64,000 nt of DNA from Plumapathes pennacea (GCA_964036295.1 CAXIWU010000001.1:38404-102403), one strand, 5' to 3'. Shown: positions 1 to 12,339, counted from the stretch's first letter. The notes: generated by a model from the sequence alone, not told the origin. Numbers and translations: made by a program.

Positions 1-3000
1 GGTTAGTCTCTATGTACTACTAATTTCGGTGGTAAGAAGCCCTGATGTCTGTCTGTATGTATGCATGAATGAATGAATGAATGTACGTATGTCTGTCACA
101 TCAGATAGCAGTCACGTTACCTGGTCACCGCGCGAGTAAGGCCGGTTAGCGCCGCACACAATGAATGCGACAGGGTGAATGTTGAGAGTGTCTAACCTAA
201 CCGCCGCGCCGACGACACAGGAGAACAGCCTGGAAACCGCGACCTGGAGCTGGGATTTGGACAGAGAGACAGACAGAGAAACGAGTGTTAGTCATTTTCA
301 AACCATTTAAGCTCCTTAACGTACGTAAACAGTGAATGCAGCACATAGAGAGATTGAAGATATAGGGTTAGTCTCTATGTACTACTAATTTCGGTGGTAA
401 GAAGCCCTGATGTCTGTCTGTATGTATGCATGAATGAATGAATGAATGTACGTATGTCTGTCACATCAGATAGCAGTCACGTTACCTGGTCACCGCGCGA
501 GTAAGGCCGGTTAGCGCCGCACACAATGAATGCGACAGGGTGAATGTTGAGAGTGTCTAACCTAACCGCCGCGCCGACGACACAGGAGAACAGCCTGGAA
601 ACCGCGACCTGGAGCTGGGATTTGGACAGAGAGACAGACAGAGAAACGAGTGTTAGTCATTTTCAAACCATTTAAGCTCCTTAACGTACGTAAACAGTGA
701 ATGCAGCACATAGAGAGATTGAAGATATAGGGTTAGTCTCTATGTACTACTAATTTCGGTGGTAAGAAGCCCTGATGTCTGTCTGTATGTATGCATGAAT
801 GAATGAATGAATGAATGTACGTATGTCTGTCACATCAGATAGCAGTCACGTTACCTGGTCACCGCGCGAGTAAGGCCGGTTAGCGCCGCACACAATGAAT
901 GCGACAGGGTGAATGTTGAGAGTGTCTAACCTAACCGCCGCGCCGACGACACAGGAGAACAGCCTGGAAACCGCGACCTGGAGCTGGGATTTGGACAGAG
1001 AGACAGACAGAGAAACGAGTGTTAGTCATTTTCAAACCATTTAAGCTCCTTAACGTACGTAAACAGTGAATGCAGCACATAGAGAGATTGAAGATATAGG
1101 GTTAGTCTCTATGTACTACTAATTTCGGTGGTAAGAAGCCCTGATGTCTGTCTGTATGTATGCATGAATGAATGAATGAATGAATGTACGTATGTCTGTC
1201 ACATCAGATAGCAGTCACGTTACCTGGTCACCGCGCGAGTAAGGCCGGTTAGCGCCGCACACAATGAATGCGACAGGGTGAATGTTGAGAGTGTCTAACC
1301 TAACCGCCGCGCCGACGACACAGGAGAACAGCCTGGAAACCGCGACCTGGAGCTGGGATTTGGACAGAGAGACAGACAGAGAAACGAGTGTTAGTCATTT
1401 TCAAACCATTTAAGCTCCTTAACGTACGTAAACAGTGAATGCAGCACATAGAGAGATTGAAGATATAGGGTTAGTCTCTATGTACTACTAATTTCGGTGG
1501 TAAGAAGCCCTGATGTCTGTCTGTATGTATGCATGAATGAATGAATGAATGTACGTATGTCTGTCACATCAGATAGCAGTCACGTTACCTGGTCACCGCG
1601 CGAGTAAGGCCGGTTAGCGCCGCACACAATGAATGCGACAGGGTGAATGTTGAGAGTGTCTAACCTAACCGCCGCGCCGACGACACAGGAGAACAGCCTG
1701 GAAACCGCGACCTGGAGCTGGGATTTGGACAGAGAGACAGACAGAGAAACGAGTGTTAGTCATTTTCAAACCATTTAAGCTCCTTAACGTACGTAAACAG
1801 TGAATGCAGCACATAGAGAGATTGAAGATATAGGGTTAGTCTCTATGTACTACTAATTTCGGTGGTAAGAAGCCCTGATGTCTGTCTGTATGTATGCATG
1901 AATGAATGAATGAATGTACGTATGTCTGTCACATCAGATAGCAGTCACGTTACCTGGTCACCGCGCGAGTAAGGCCGGTTAGCGCCGCACACAATGAATG
2001 CGACAGGGTGAATGTTGAGAGTGTCTAACCTAACCGCCGCGCCGACGACACAGGAGAACAGCCTGGAAACCGCGACCTGGAGCTGGGATTTGGACAGAGA
2101 GACAGACAGAGAAACGAGTGTTAGTCATTTTCAAACCATTTAAGCTCCTTAACGTACGTAAACAGTGAATGCAGCACATAGAGAGATTGAAGATATAGGG
2201 TTAGTCTCTATGTACTACTAATTTCGGTGGTAAGAAGCCCTGATGTCTGTCTGTATGTATGCATGAATGAATGAATGAATGAATGTACGTATGTCTGTCA
2301 CATCAGATAGCAGTCACGTTACCTGGTCACCGCGCGAGTAAGGCCGGTTAGCGCCGCACACAATGAATGCGACAGGGTGAATGTTGAGAGTGTCTAACCT
2401 AACCGCCGCGCCGACGACACAGGAGAACAGCCTGGAAACCGCGACCTGGAGCTGGGATTTGGACAGAGAGACAGACAGAGAAACGAGTGTTAGTCATTTT
2501 CAAACCATTTAAGCTCCTTAACGTACGTAAACAGTGAATGCAGCACATAGAGAGATTGAAGATATAGGGTTAGTCTCTATGTACTACTAATTTCGGTGGT
2601 AAGAAGCCCTGATGTCTGTCTGTATGTATGCATGAATGAATGAATGAATGTACGTATGTCTGTCACATCAGATAGCAGTCACGTTACCTGGTCACCGCGC
2701 GAGTAAGGCCGGTTAGCGCCGCACACAATGAATGCGACAGGGTGAATGTTGAGAGTGTCTAACCTAACCGCCGCGCCGACGACACAGGAGAACAGCCTGG
2801 AAACCGCGACCTGGAGCTGGGATTTGGACAGAGAGACAGACAGAGAAACGAGTGTTAGTCATTTTCAAACCATTTAAGCTCCTTAACGTACGTAAACAGT
2901 GAATGCAGCACATAGAGAGATTGAAGATATAGGGTTAGTCTCTATGTACTACTAATTTCGGTGGTAAGAAGCCCTGATGTCTGTCTGTATGTATGCATGA

Positions 3001-4424
3001 ATGAATGAATGAATGTACGTATGTCTGTCACATCAGATAGCAGTCACGTTACCTGGTCACCGCGCGAGTAAGGCCGGTTAGCGCCGCACACAATGAATGC
3101 GACAGGGTGAATGTTGAGAGTGTCTAACCTAACCGCCGCGCCGACGACACAGGAGAACAGCCTGGAAACCGCGACCTGGAGCTGGGATTTGGACAGAGAG
3201 ACAGACAGAGAAACGAGTGTTAGTCATTTTCAAACCATTTAAGCTCCTTAACGTACGTAAACAGTGAATGCAGCACATAGAGAGATTGAAGATATAGGGT
3301 TAGTCTCTATGTACTACTAATTTCGGTGGTAAGAAGCCCTGATGTCTGTCTGTATGTATGCATGAATGAATGAATGAATGTACGTATGTCTGTCACATCA
3401 GATAGCAGTCACGTTACCTGGTCACCGCGCGAGTAAGGCCGGTTAGCGCCGCACACAATGAATGCGACAGGGTGAATGTTGAGAGTGTCTAACCTAACCG
3501 CCGCGCCGACGACACAGGAGAACAGCCTGGAAACCGCGACCTGGAGCTGGGATTTGGACAGAGAGACAGACAGAGAAACGAGTGTTAGTCATTTTCAAAC
3601 CATTTAAGCTCCTTAACGTACGTAAACAGTGAATGCAGCACATAGAGAGATTGAAGATATAGGGTTAGTCTCTATGTACTACTAATTTCGGTGGTAAGAA
3701 GCCCTGATGTCTGTCTGTATGTATGCATGAATGAATGAATGAATGTACGTATGTCTGTCACATCAGATAGCAGTCACGTTACCTGGTCACCGCGCGAGTA
3801 AGGCCGGTTAGCGCCGCACACAATGAATGCGACAGGGTGAATGTTGAGAGTGTCTAACCTAACCGCCGCGCCGACGACACAGGAGAACAGCCTGGAAACC
3901 GCGACCTGGAGCTGGGATTTGGACAGAGAGACAGACAGAGAAACGAGTGTTAGTCATTTTCAAACCATTTAAGCTCCTTAACGTACGTAAACAGTGAATG
4001 CAGCACATAGAGAGATTGAAGATATAGGGTTAGTCTCTATGTACTACTAATTTCGGTGGTAAGAAGCCCTGATGTCTGTCTGTATGTATGCATGAATGAA
4101 TGAATGAATGTACGTATGTCTGTCACATCAGATAGCAGTCACGTTACCTGGTCACCGCGCGAGTAAGGCCGGTTAGCGCCGCACACAATGAATGCGACAG
4201 GGTGAATGTTGAGAGTGTCTAACCTAACCGCCGCGCCGACGACACAGGAGAACAGCCTGGAAACCGCGACCTGGAGCTGGGATTTGGACAGAGAGACAGA
4301 CAGAGAAACGAGTGTTAGTCATTTTCAAACCATTTAAGCTCCTTAACGTACGTAAACAGTGAATGCAGCACATAGAGAGATTGAAGATATAGGGTTAGTC
4401 TCTATACTACTACTAATTTCGGTG
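1..4424. repeat. 365-bp satellite, array 1
   Basis: Head-to-tail tandem array. Taking GGTTAGTCTC as unit start, units begin at 1, 366, 731, 1100, 1469, 1834, 2199, 2568, 2933, 3298, 3663, 4028 and 4393, giving 12 full units: nine of 365 bp and three of 369 bp. The 369-bp units (731, 1100, 2199) carry one extra AATG in the internal (AATG)n tract. Otherwise the units look identical by eye. Each unit has a CpG-rich middle (about phase 125-235) and a telomere-like TAGGGTTAG at the unit junction. The last unit is cut after about 31 bp, at TTCGGTG (4424). The array is open to the left of the window. No reading frame of useful length exists inside a unit. A centromeric, pericentromeric or subtelomeric location is plausible but not shown. 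Confidence 0.97.
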
Positions 4425-5126
4425 TTCTTCCGAGTACCTTCCCTTCTTCTCTCGTACCCACAGAGTCACCAAGCGGCGCCCGTAGTTGTCTGCAGGTGGG
4501 GGAGACGAATTGTGGCCCAGCTGGAGGAAGACCTGGATGCAGGATGCAATTATCCTCCGTGCAGCTCGCAGAGATTCAACACCAGCGTGGTATGTGCGTA
4601 GTGCAATCAGCCTGGAATCATCTGCTGACTTCCTGTAGAATCTAAAGTCTGTGAATGCTTCAGGGGCATCGTTGAACCTGGTGCGAAATCTCATCACTTC
4701 CACACCTCTCTCCCTGTGAGTCGTCAGCACTCCTGGGCACCCTCTGAGCTCGCCTCCGTCGCCGTCAAAGAAAACTACCGACTCTTTGGAGAGTGGCAGG
4801 AGTTCGTCCGGATTGTCTGGAGGCCTGGCCAGGCAGTCTACGGTGAATGAGGGTGGCAGGGGCTCACCCTCGCACCAGGAGTCCACAAAGGGCCCGAAGT
4901 ACTTCACGGTCAGGGCTTGGACATCAGTGGGCAGGGCCAGTGAATAGACAGGGGCGGAGTCCTTGGGATAGGCGACACAGAAATTTCTATCGCGCAAGAG
5001 CGCGGTTTCGCTGAACCCGGCCATCGTAGACTTGAGGCCGCACACTTGAGGGTCCACTTTGCGACAGTGCAAGGGGCGCTGCTCTTTGTCGGGAGCATTA
5101 TTATTACTATATATGTATATAGAACC
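4413..5126 (-). pseudogene. Truncated coding exon of unknown function abutting the satellite
   Basis: An open frame of at least 219 codons (5072 down to 4413) extends upstream to about 5126, where a CTACAG acceptor-like site lies; there is no clear ATG at its start. The protein looks genuinely coding (mixed composition, segments such as KYFGPFVDSWCEG and VVFFDGDGGELRGCP), but I do not recognise a family. The last four codons and the TAG stop (4413-4424) lie inside the partial satellite unit, so the present C-terminus is satellite-derived. It may be an internal exon: a donor-like GTGGGTACGAG sits near the 3' end, about 4457. Its true continuation to the left would have been replaced by satellite. 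Alternatives are a short intact gene or a transposon remnant. Confidence 0.45.
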
Positions 5127-5550
5127 TGTAGAATATATAGAAATTAGCTCCTACTTCCTATTGTTAATACATTTCTATTAGAATTTTTCCTATTCCTTTA
5201 TCTAGTTTCTGAATTGTTTTTCCTATTACTACTATTTAGATTTCCTAATTTCCCTTGACAATTTTATTTACCTATGGTAGTGGTCAACTCGAAAGCTGCA
5301 TAGCTACTTTGACCACTATGCACATCCATCTCAACAAATCTCATAATAGTATATTCTCTCTTTTTTCTTCTAACATGTTCCTATTTAATTGTAAAAGAAA
5401 AAAAGAAAAAATAGTGCAAAATAAAAAATGAATGAATGAATGAATTAAGTGTCAACAATAGCAAGGTCCTTCACAGTAACTTCAAAACATTTCATTTCAA
5501 ACTTGTTGCAACAATGTTGATTTCAACAGTCATGTAAATACTTGTACATG
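5127..5550. other. AT-rich intergenic stretch
   Basis: No gene or transposon recognised. It contains a short (AATG)4 tract near 5427-5445, the same tetranucleotide that varies in length in the satellite. Confidence 0.5.
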
Positions 5551-5901
5551 TTAACGTACAGTCTTTGTACATATCTCATGTTTAGTGAACAACAACATAG
5601 AGTAGCAGTTTAGTGATAACTCTGCTTCCTTGAAAGCTTGAAAAACAGTTCCAAGTTCCTCCAGATCTGGAGTTTCAAAGGGGCCATTGCCCTGCCATCA
5701 TACTGGGCCATAAAACACACAGGTGACATGTACCTTATAAATGTCATCTATCTGAGGCCAATCAAACATTTTGGCACCAGCTCTGTGCAAGAACTTTGAA
5801 TGTGGTGAAGTGATTGTTATTAGCAAGTGCTCAGCTCCCAAATGCTGTTTGAGTAGACAGAATGCCTTGTACTGTAGTAATGTTATATTCCTCTCAAACT
5901 T
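5551..5901 (-). pseudogene. Decayed exon with an in-frame UGA, unknown family
   Basis: On the minus strand one frame from 5901 to 5551 reads as coding-like protein (segments TSPHSKFLHRAGAKMFDWP and PDLEELGTVFQAFKEAEL) but is interrupted by TGA at 5698-5700. The same frame continues after the stop, which suggests a nonsense-mutated exon. A donor-like AAG|GTACAT at about 5735 would end the exon before the TGA, so a functional exon with intron read-through is the alternative. I do not recognise the product. It lies upstream of, and on the same strand as, the truncated ORF at 4413-5126 and could belong to the same former gene. Confidence 0.35.
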
Positions 5902-6525
5902 TTAACTAACACAGAAGTACACTGCTGCACAGTTCAAAATATACTAAAAGCCCTGAAAAGTACAATTTAAAATTTATTTAGTTTATAATGAGTTTATTTT
6001 AAATCAACTTCTAAGCAATGTGTCCTCTCTGCAACAGAAATGTCCTCTCCGCAACAAAAAGAAAAACATTGTTCGTGCTTGGCCTGGCGGTGGGACTGAC
6101 CTAACGGAATGTTTCACATGACAGACAGGCACACTTGTGTTAGTATGAGTGCTCATGTAGGCAGCTGGGCAAACATATGTAGGTAAATGCCGGCTGGAGG
6201 TTCTTTGACAATAACAACATTTTCCCCTCCATAACATTACCAAATACTGTGGAATGACCCATAACTGTTTGAAATAATCAACTCAATTTGGGTGGTATTT
6301 TGACAAAACAATATGATTTACAGATTGACATGGTTGTACAGGTTCCAAAACAGAAAAGTGCATGGAGAGTTAATTTAATGAGCAAGTAAATACGAGTTGA
6401 AGCACCAAGAAAGTTTTATGCAAATTATTTTTGAAATAAGATTTTAGTTTAAGTGTAATGTCCATTAATCAGCTAATAAAAAGGCACATTTACAGCACAA
6501 TTAATCGAAGCTTAAATGAGATTAA
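5902..6525. other. Intergenic stretch without recognised features
   Basis: Only short frames occur in shifting contexts. Nothing with splice support or a family resemblance was seen. Confidence 0.5.
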
Positions 6526-6747
6526 GGGCGCGTTCGATTGTATCTATTCCGGAATAGGAATAGCTAAAATGAGCCAAAGTGTTGCTTGTTGCGAGGAATA
6601 TTTAGTTTTAAATTGTCTTGAAAACCTTTACGCGAACATTTCGAACAGCTCCCGATGCATCTTTATCAATGCCAGCTCCAATCCAAAGAATATTACCGAT
6701 CAACACCGCTATTCCTGTTCCGGAATAGACCCAATCGAACGCGCCCT
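6526..6747. mobile_element. MITE with GGGCGCGTTCGATTG terminal inverted repeats
   Basis: The left end reads GGGCGCGTTCGATTG then TATCTATTCCGGAATAGGAA. The right end is its near-perfect reverse complement (TTCCGGAATAGACC then CAATCGAACGCGCCC). The inverted arms are about 40 bp in a 222-bp element with no coding capacity, which is typical of a non-autonomous DNA transposon. The superfamily was not determined. Confidence 0.85.
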
Positions 6748-7989
6748 AAATCTCCAGACAGGTTTAAGGTAAATTTAAGTTGACTTAAACATCATTGGCT
6801 ATAACAGAGGTGTCAATTTAATCACGGTTTAATTTCTAAATAGTTGACTTAAATTAGTCCTTGAATTTAATATCTATTTAATATTGCTTAAAGTTCACCA
6901 AAATGTGGCATTTTACCCAGTGATAGATCACCAGAAAAACATATAGGTATAGCTGCGTTGAGGATCTTTCAGAATAAAAGCCGTTAACATCATTGTAATT
7001 GGCAACAAGGATTTGAAATGTGACCACAGACATACTAGGCTTATAGCGGGCAAGTGATTACCTTGCTTTGAGAGCTACAGATAGGACAATGCAGCTGTCT
7101 GGCATGGTGATGAGTGCAACTGCTGATAATTCCTGGAGAGAGGCATGTTGGAGAGACACTTGTGTTAATATTCACGTGGCCAAAGCATTGTACCCTGTAG
7201 TGCATAGTTTCATTGTGCCCCAATTCACTTATAGAAGAAGCAGACTGGTATATATGGCCAAATTATGTATTTGTGTACATTTGATAATTATTTTTGTTGA
7301 TGTGTGTTTAGTTTTTTTAAAGAAATGTTGCAGTGAACTGAGAAATAAACATCCATTGCCTGAATTATTGCATAACAAATTAAACAATGGCTCAGCTGGG
7401 ATCATTCCAAACTAGAAAAAATGTCAGCAAAAAGAATATATACTTTGCTTTGATATATTCCCCAAGTTTTTGCCTCAGAAATTTATGGAGACCCTTATTT
7501 GGAGGAAAATAATTTTATTCTTGGGCTGAAAAATGGCACACAACTTTGTACATAATCCAGGATTAGCCTGTTAAAGCTTTGTTAAACCGAGCTCAGTATG
7601 AGGAAAATGTAAAAGAGTTTATTATGAAACTGAAAAATTCAAACAGTTATCAGCTTTTCATGAATAAACGATGCAAAATCATGTTTGGCGAAAACCCATT
7701 TACATTCTATCATATGCTGGGAAAAACTGCAGGAGCAACTCACCTATACTTTATCCTTGTCACATATTTCCTTCACGTTAACATGAATCTACTGAATCGG
7801 CCTAGGTCAAAAGGTCATGTAACAAATGTATAAACAATACCGCCTTTGTCCAATTCCAAAACAGCTGACAAGGCAATATGCAATTTCAAGATTGAACACA
7901 ATTTTCAACGGATGGCCCAATACAAACGTGATATCAGAGAATGTTTACCTTTTTGCTTTCCAGTCGCCATCTTGTCGGGCGATATTTGT

Positions 7990-8023
7990 TTCCAGTCCCC
8001 TTCGTGCCCTGAGGGGACTGGAA
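7990..8023. repeat. Short inverted repeat (hairpin)
   Basis: TTCCAGTCCCC at 7990-8000 is followed by a 12-nt loop and the exact complement GGGGACTGGAA at 8013-8023. It could be foldback-element debris. Confidence 0.6.
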
Positions 8024-8455
8024 CAGAAAGCGAAATTGGTTTACTCTCCTACCCCCACGGGATAGATTGTTGTTCAAACGGGCCCAATGTCGCTGTCATC
8101 TCCCACTCTGTCCCATCCTTATGTACCCTTTATTTTTGTCAAGGGACAATTATTTCAGAAATAGACATAATATTTGGAAAGTGGATAAAGAAAGATTGTT
8201 ATTTTTTATTCAACCACTTACTGATTATTGCGAAACAACATATCTATCACTGTAGATCAAGAGATACCTTCTCTGAATTAAAGTGTTTCTTAGTAAATTA
8301 GATTCGGTATTTTATCTAGAAACAGAAATAGCAGCATCAATTGATAAAATACCTCTTTATTAAAAAAAATGAACAAAATAATTAAAAGATGTGGGTTGCC
8401 AGAAGCGAGCGAGGTAACCTGTATTACTTTGATTGTGTGTCTGTGCATAGCTGTA

Positions 8456-8491
8456 CTGTGTGTGTGTGTGTGTGTGTGTCTGTGTCTGTGT
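8456..8491. repeat. (TG)n microsatellite
   Basis: A run of TG dinucleotides, slightly interrupted by TC. Confidence 0.85.
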
Positions 8492-9249
8492 TTTATTTGT
8501 TTGGCATGCTCGTTTTGCGTGCGGCTGTGTATTATTGTCTCGAAGTACTTACCAATCGCCTGTCAAAAAGATGAAAATGAAATGAAGTTTGAAAATACAA
8601 AAAAACAACAACAAAACAACAACTTCTCTAATAATATTATGCTACTCTCACGGGAGGCTTGGACATGTGAAACTTTTAAAATCATGCATGTGGAGCCAGG
8701 CCAAATGTTGATTACGCCCATTTTGAACAACGTGCTTTTGCAAAGGAAAAAGCTGAAATTATTTCGATATTTCAACTTGATCTAATTGCAGTATTAGTTA
8801 CTAAATAATTGATTACGGTGGGCGATTCAAGACACCTCTTCTTTTCTGTGAGGAAAGCACTCATGTTTGTATTTTTTCAGACAATCCTAGGCAAAATTGT
8901 CGGGACATCAGACATTTCTTGTGCCTGTCACACGACAACAACATTACCCTCCCCATTCCATTTCATTGCTGGAAAGTGGAGAACCAAGATAATGTGTATG
9001 CGTTATCAAGTTTATGTCTTCAACATCGTCGAGAGGGGGAGGGGGAAACAGCCATTGAATCTGTGAGTTGTGAGCCGTTCAGGATGCTGTGTCCCACACA
9101 GTTTTGTCTAGGATTGTAGATGCGGGCCAAATCAAAGACATTACTTAGTGTTTTTTAACTCGTTATAGCCCATCCTGAGCGCCTGAAAGCGGGATGGCGG
9201 ACCAAGGCGGGTTTACTCGGCGATGTCTCTTGCACCGGAGTTTTCGACG

Positions 9250-11974
9250 TTACTGCGAGTCCGAGTCTTCACTTTCCACTTCTGTTTCACTTCCTGTTTC
9301 CGGTTGCTCCGTTTTTGGAGGAACCTCAACTTCCTCAAAAAACACGACAATAGCGCTTGTGTTGTCTGCCCTTAGTCCTTGCTCGCGCCAACTTGACAGT
9401 GCTCTGGACACGAGCCTAGAGGGATGAGCACGAGAGCTAAGTTTGATGAGGGGGAGGGGAAAAGATTATTTCGAGTAAAAGGTTTCGATGTCGGGATGGG
9501 TGGAAATAAGAGACGGGAAAGTGAAAAACAGGAAAGAAAGTGAAAAGGAACAGACGTAACGGAAGGAAAGAAACGGGAAAAGTACCGGCCCAAAGTGTGG
9601 CCGGAGAAGGGCAGATAAAAACTTAATTTCTAACCGTTTTGAGACTCCTCCGCCCATGTAGTCTCTGTTATTGTCAAATGCATGCACCAGATGAACAGAT
9701 TTGTCTGGCTTCATCACTCCCCACAATCCGTCCGAGGCGATCACTATGAACTTGTCTGTGAGTGGGTCAATTTTGTGGACCCGAATGTCCGGTGTAGGTG
9801 ACACAATGAATTCTCCTCTGTAGTAGTCGAAACTCCAAAGATCGCCTGAACAAGAAACGACAAATGAATCATCAAAAAAATAAAGGAGATGCCTTGGATT
9901 TACAATTAAACTTCTGCCGCGCTGTAAACCTAGTCATTATGCAGCTCGTTAGATAGCTTATAGATAATGATGGTCACACCCCACAAAAATACCCTGAGCA
10001 ACGCAAGCACAAGAGATAGAGAGCTTTTCGGATGACTGTCGAAAACTTAATTAAACCAAGGCAATCACAAAGCCAATCAATGAGGCAAGCAAAAACACGT
10101 CCGACCAATATTAAGTCCATGTCACACGAGGCATTTTTTCCTGCAACTTTGCAACGCAAAGCCGTTGGGAGACAAGTTCCAGAAGAAATTGTGCGTGCGA
10201 CATCCCTCTTTGCAACTTGCAACGCAACAAAAAATGCGAGACAAGCTGCAGGAAAAGCTGAACGGTCTCTCATTTTTCGCACTGTTGCGTGGTTTTTTTG
10301 CACCGTGTGATATGTACTTTGCAGTTTGTCTTGCAATGCTGTCGCCAGCGTTTCACTTGAAACACAAGAGGCGACCTCTGAAAAAATAAAGCAAAAAATC
10401 ATTGCTTACTGGCTATTTTGGTCAGCGTGTTTCAATTTAAGATCAAGATCGCACTGTACCAGTGAACAGTAACGGAGGCCTATCACGTTGATCGTCCAAC
10501 GCCCTCAAGATAAAATTACGTTCAACTTTATAAAACATACCCAGAGCTCGTGATACTGCCAAGAAGGGAACAGATTCTCTCTTGGTGCTTCGTCTGATGG
10601 GCCCTTTATGATCCAAGCAAACGGGCCTTTCCCAGGCGACGCGTGAAGTACCATTCCTGGTAAGCACCTTACCCCCCAAGGCCTCGATACGAAACTTTTC
10701 CGAAGGTAGGTCGGGCGTATGGTCGCAAGTAAGTGGCAAGGCTTCAAGTTTCTCCGTGACCTTGTTCGTTCTTCCGAGAACGACTCCCGAGTCACCGACA
10801 TGAGCTACGTAGAGCTTGCGTCCCTTGAGGATGACAATAGCAGCGGTGGTCCCGGATGTGCTGGGGAGGCCGTGTCGCGTTCTTGGCCATTTATCTGATA
10901 ATCAGGGCAGCGGAGGTGAGACAAGACCCATGCACTGCAACTTACTTCCCCTGCATCTTGTGATCATTTATGTCTGCGTGACCACCCTCCCCTTAGGTTT
11001 CTGAAGCATCACGCAACGAAGAACGAGATTGCGGATGCGCAGGGAGGGGTGTAGCCTAACTTTACTCTAGACTACGTTCTTGTTGACGTCACTTCCGTTG
11101 TTCACCGTTCGCGCCATGGCTAATCCGAAGTAAAATGTTAGATCGTGTGCAAGCCTCGTTTTTCTTGTGCTCAACTTATGTTATAAAAGATGCATTAAAC
11201 TAACTAATAGTATCAAGTCCTTATATTGAGTTTCTTGGCTGAGTCTTGAGGATACCTTGCGTTACATTGTCACATATTGTTGTCACTGTTCTTCCGTTTC
11301 TCTGGCAACCGTGCAGCAAAATTTGAATACGGAATAAAGACCTCTTTTCGTGGGTTTGTATCGTACGTTCGATGGATCAACACCAAATTGATTCAGCACA
11401 AGAAACCGTGATTCGTTTGATTTGCAATCTACATCGCTGTGTTTTTCTTTTGTATCAAAACATACAACACGCTCAAACTTGTTTCGCTCGTGATGTTTTT
11501 ACGTGAATGTTGAGGACTCGTGGGCTCGAATGACGATACACCAGTTTGTCTTCCGCCACGCCGACGCAGTCACCTAGTTCTCTTAAGAGCTGGTATTACA
11601 TCAGTAGAAATATATCTGACTTGTGTTCAGAGTAAGTTGATTAACACTGGATAAAAAAACTTACCGAGTTCCTTCCACATTGCGCGATGGGTCTCCATGA
11701 AACCTTCCTTTATCGCTCTGATAATTTGCTGTTCGTCGTTAGAGCAGAATCCTTTCTGCCGTTTCACAGTTGCCCATAATCTGTTCTTGGCGAATATCGC
11801 TGCATCCTTTCCACCGTGGCCATCGAATACTGCAAAAAAATATTGCTCCGGGTTGTGCTCAAACACAATGGACGTAAAATCTTCCATATCTTTTCTTCCA
11901 CCCTGGTTAGCTTCGCCTGAAACTCTCACTAGCAACCGCTTCACCTTCTTGTGATTTTTCGACCTCTCTGGCAT
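9250..11974 (-). CDS. PPM1D: PP2C-type Ser/Thr phosphatase, PPM1D/Wip1-like, four exons
   Basis: A metal-dependent PPM phosphatase, by family a nuclear enzyme that reverses DNA-damage/p38-p53 phosphorylation. Exons (minus strand): 11974-11665, 10894-10541, 9845-9635, 9415-9250; all introns are GT-AG and phases agree (1, 1, 2), giving 346 aa. Seen motifs are QGGRKDMED (24-32), DGHGG (51-55), LPSTSGTTA, VAHVGDSGVVLG (133-144), FLAVSRALGDLW, SDGLW (259-263) and RADNTSAIVV (307-316). The predicted metal-binding Asp residues 32, 51, 260 and 309 are all present. A basic loop resembling the Wip1 B-loop (about 185-212, RVAWERP...GPIRRS) separates it from other PPMs. The proline-rich loop of vertebrate Wip1 is absent. 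The protein ends about 30 residues after the catalytic core in an acidic tail. The start at 11974 has A at -3; in-frame ATGs at 12034 and 12385 would add 20 or 137 residues, the longer one entering repeat-like sequence, so I prefer 11974. Confidence 0.93.
10025..10118. mobile_element. One-ended copy of the GTTTTCGGATGACTG MITE
   Basis: It shares the terminal sequence TTTTCGGATGACTGTCGAAA and about 70 bp of following AACCAA/CCAATCA-type sequence with the complete element at 20923-21232. The other end is missing. It sits in intron 3 of the phosphatase gene. Confidence 0.7.
10119..10314. mobile_element. Foldback element with CATGTCACACGAGGCA-type ends
   Basis: The left end CATGTCACACGAGGCATTTT is matched by a diverged complement at the right end (TTTTTTGCACCGTGTGATATG region). 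Internal GCAACTTGCAACGCAA motifs are repeated in both orientations. About 196 bp, non-coding, within phosphatase intron 3. Confidence 0.6.
10895..11664 (-). other. Intron 1 of the PPM1D-like gene
   Basis: The donor is CTCG|GTAAGT at 11664 and the acceptor ATTATCAG at 10895. No additional exon or complete transposon was recognised inside. Confidence 0.85.
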
Positions 11975-12339
11975 AATTCTCGCTTCGTGTATTCGTAGAG
12001 TTCTGGGAACGTAAGGCTGCGAGTGCGAGTGCATGTGGTAAAATTTGTCCGTTACATAATGAGCTCGTTTGAATTTTCCACCAATGGCTCGCAATGAACC
12101 ACACAAGACGTCACAATATGAGCGGGCGATTTTGGGCTTGCCCAACTTGACGTTGGTCAACTTTTTGCTACGCGCGAAACGCAAGTTACCAGTATTGTAT
12201 ATTTCCTGGTCTGCAATACAGGCGTTCCGGTTCGTTTTTTGGCAAAATTCGTTCGGAGTGGGATCGGGGCGACCCCTTTTCCCTCCGCAGCTTTTGCTAC
12301 ACCCAAGTCCTACTCCCAAAAAAATTTTGCCTGAAAACG

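Larger units (their letters stand above)
6748..9249. other. Intergenic region with no supportable gene
   Basis: Several frames of 60-150 codons occur but none shows splice-site logic or a recognisable family. The most protein-like is a plus-strand frame at 7579-7833 (contains NRAQYEENVKEFIMKL), possibly an old exon or transposon fragment. Small structures inside are an 11-bp inverted repeat at 7990-8023 and a TG microsatellite near 8456-8491. Confidence 0.5.

Noticed and set aside
1-365. Satellite unit as a 5S rRNA, snRNA or spliced-leader gene repeat
   Set aside because: No 5S sequence, no Sm-site following the donor-like GGTAAG and no pol III terminator arrangement were seen.
4359-4601. 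Plus-strand 80-codon frame over the satellite border
   Set aside because: It begins in satellite sequence and is antisense to the longer coding-like minus-strand frame.
8369-8785. Plus-strand 138-codon frame rich in Cys/Val
   Set aside because: Its middle is a translated TG microsatellite and the rest has no coding support.
9194-9427. Plus-strand 77-codon frame
   Set aside because: It overlaps exon 4 of the minus-strand phosphatase, whose sequence matches the family.
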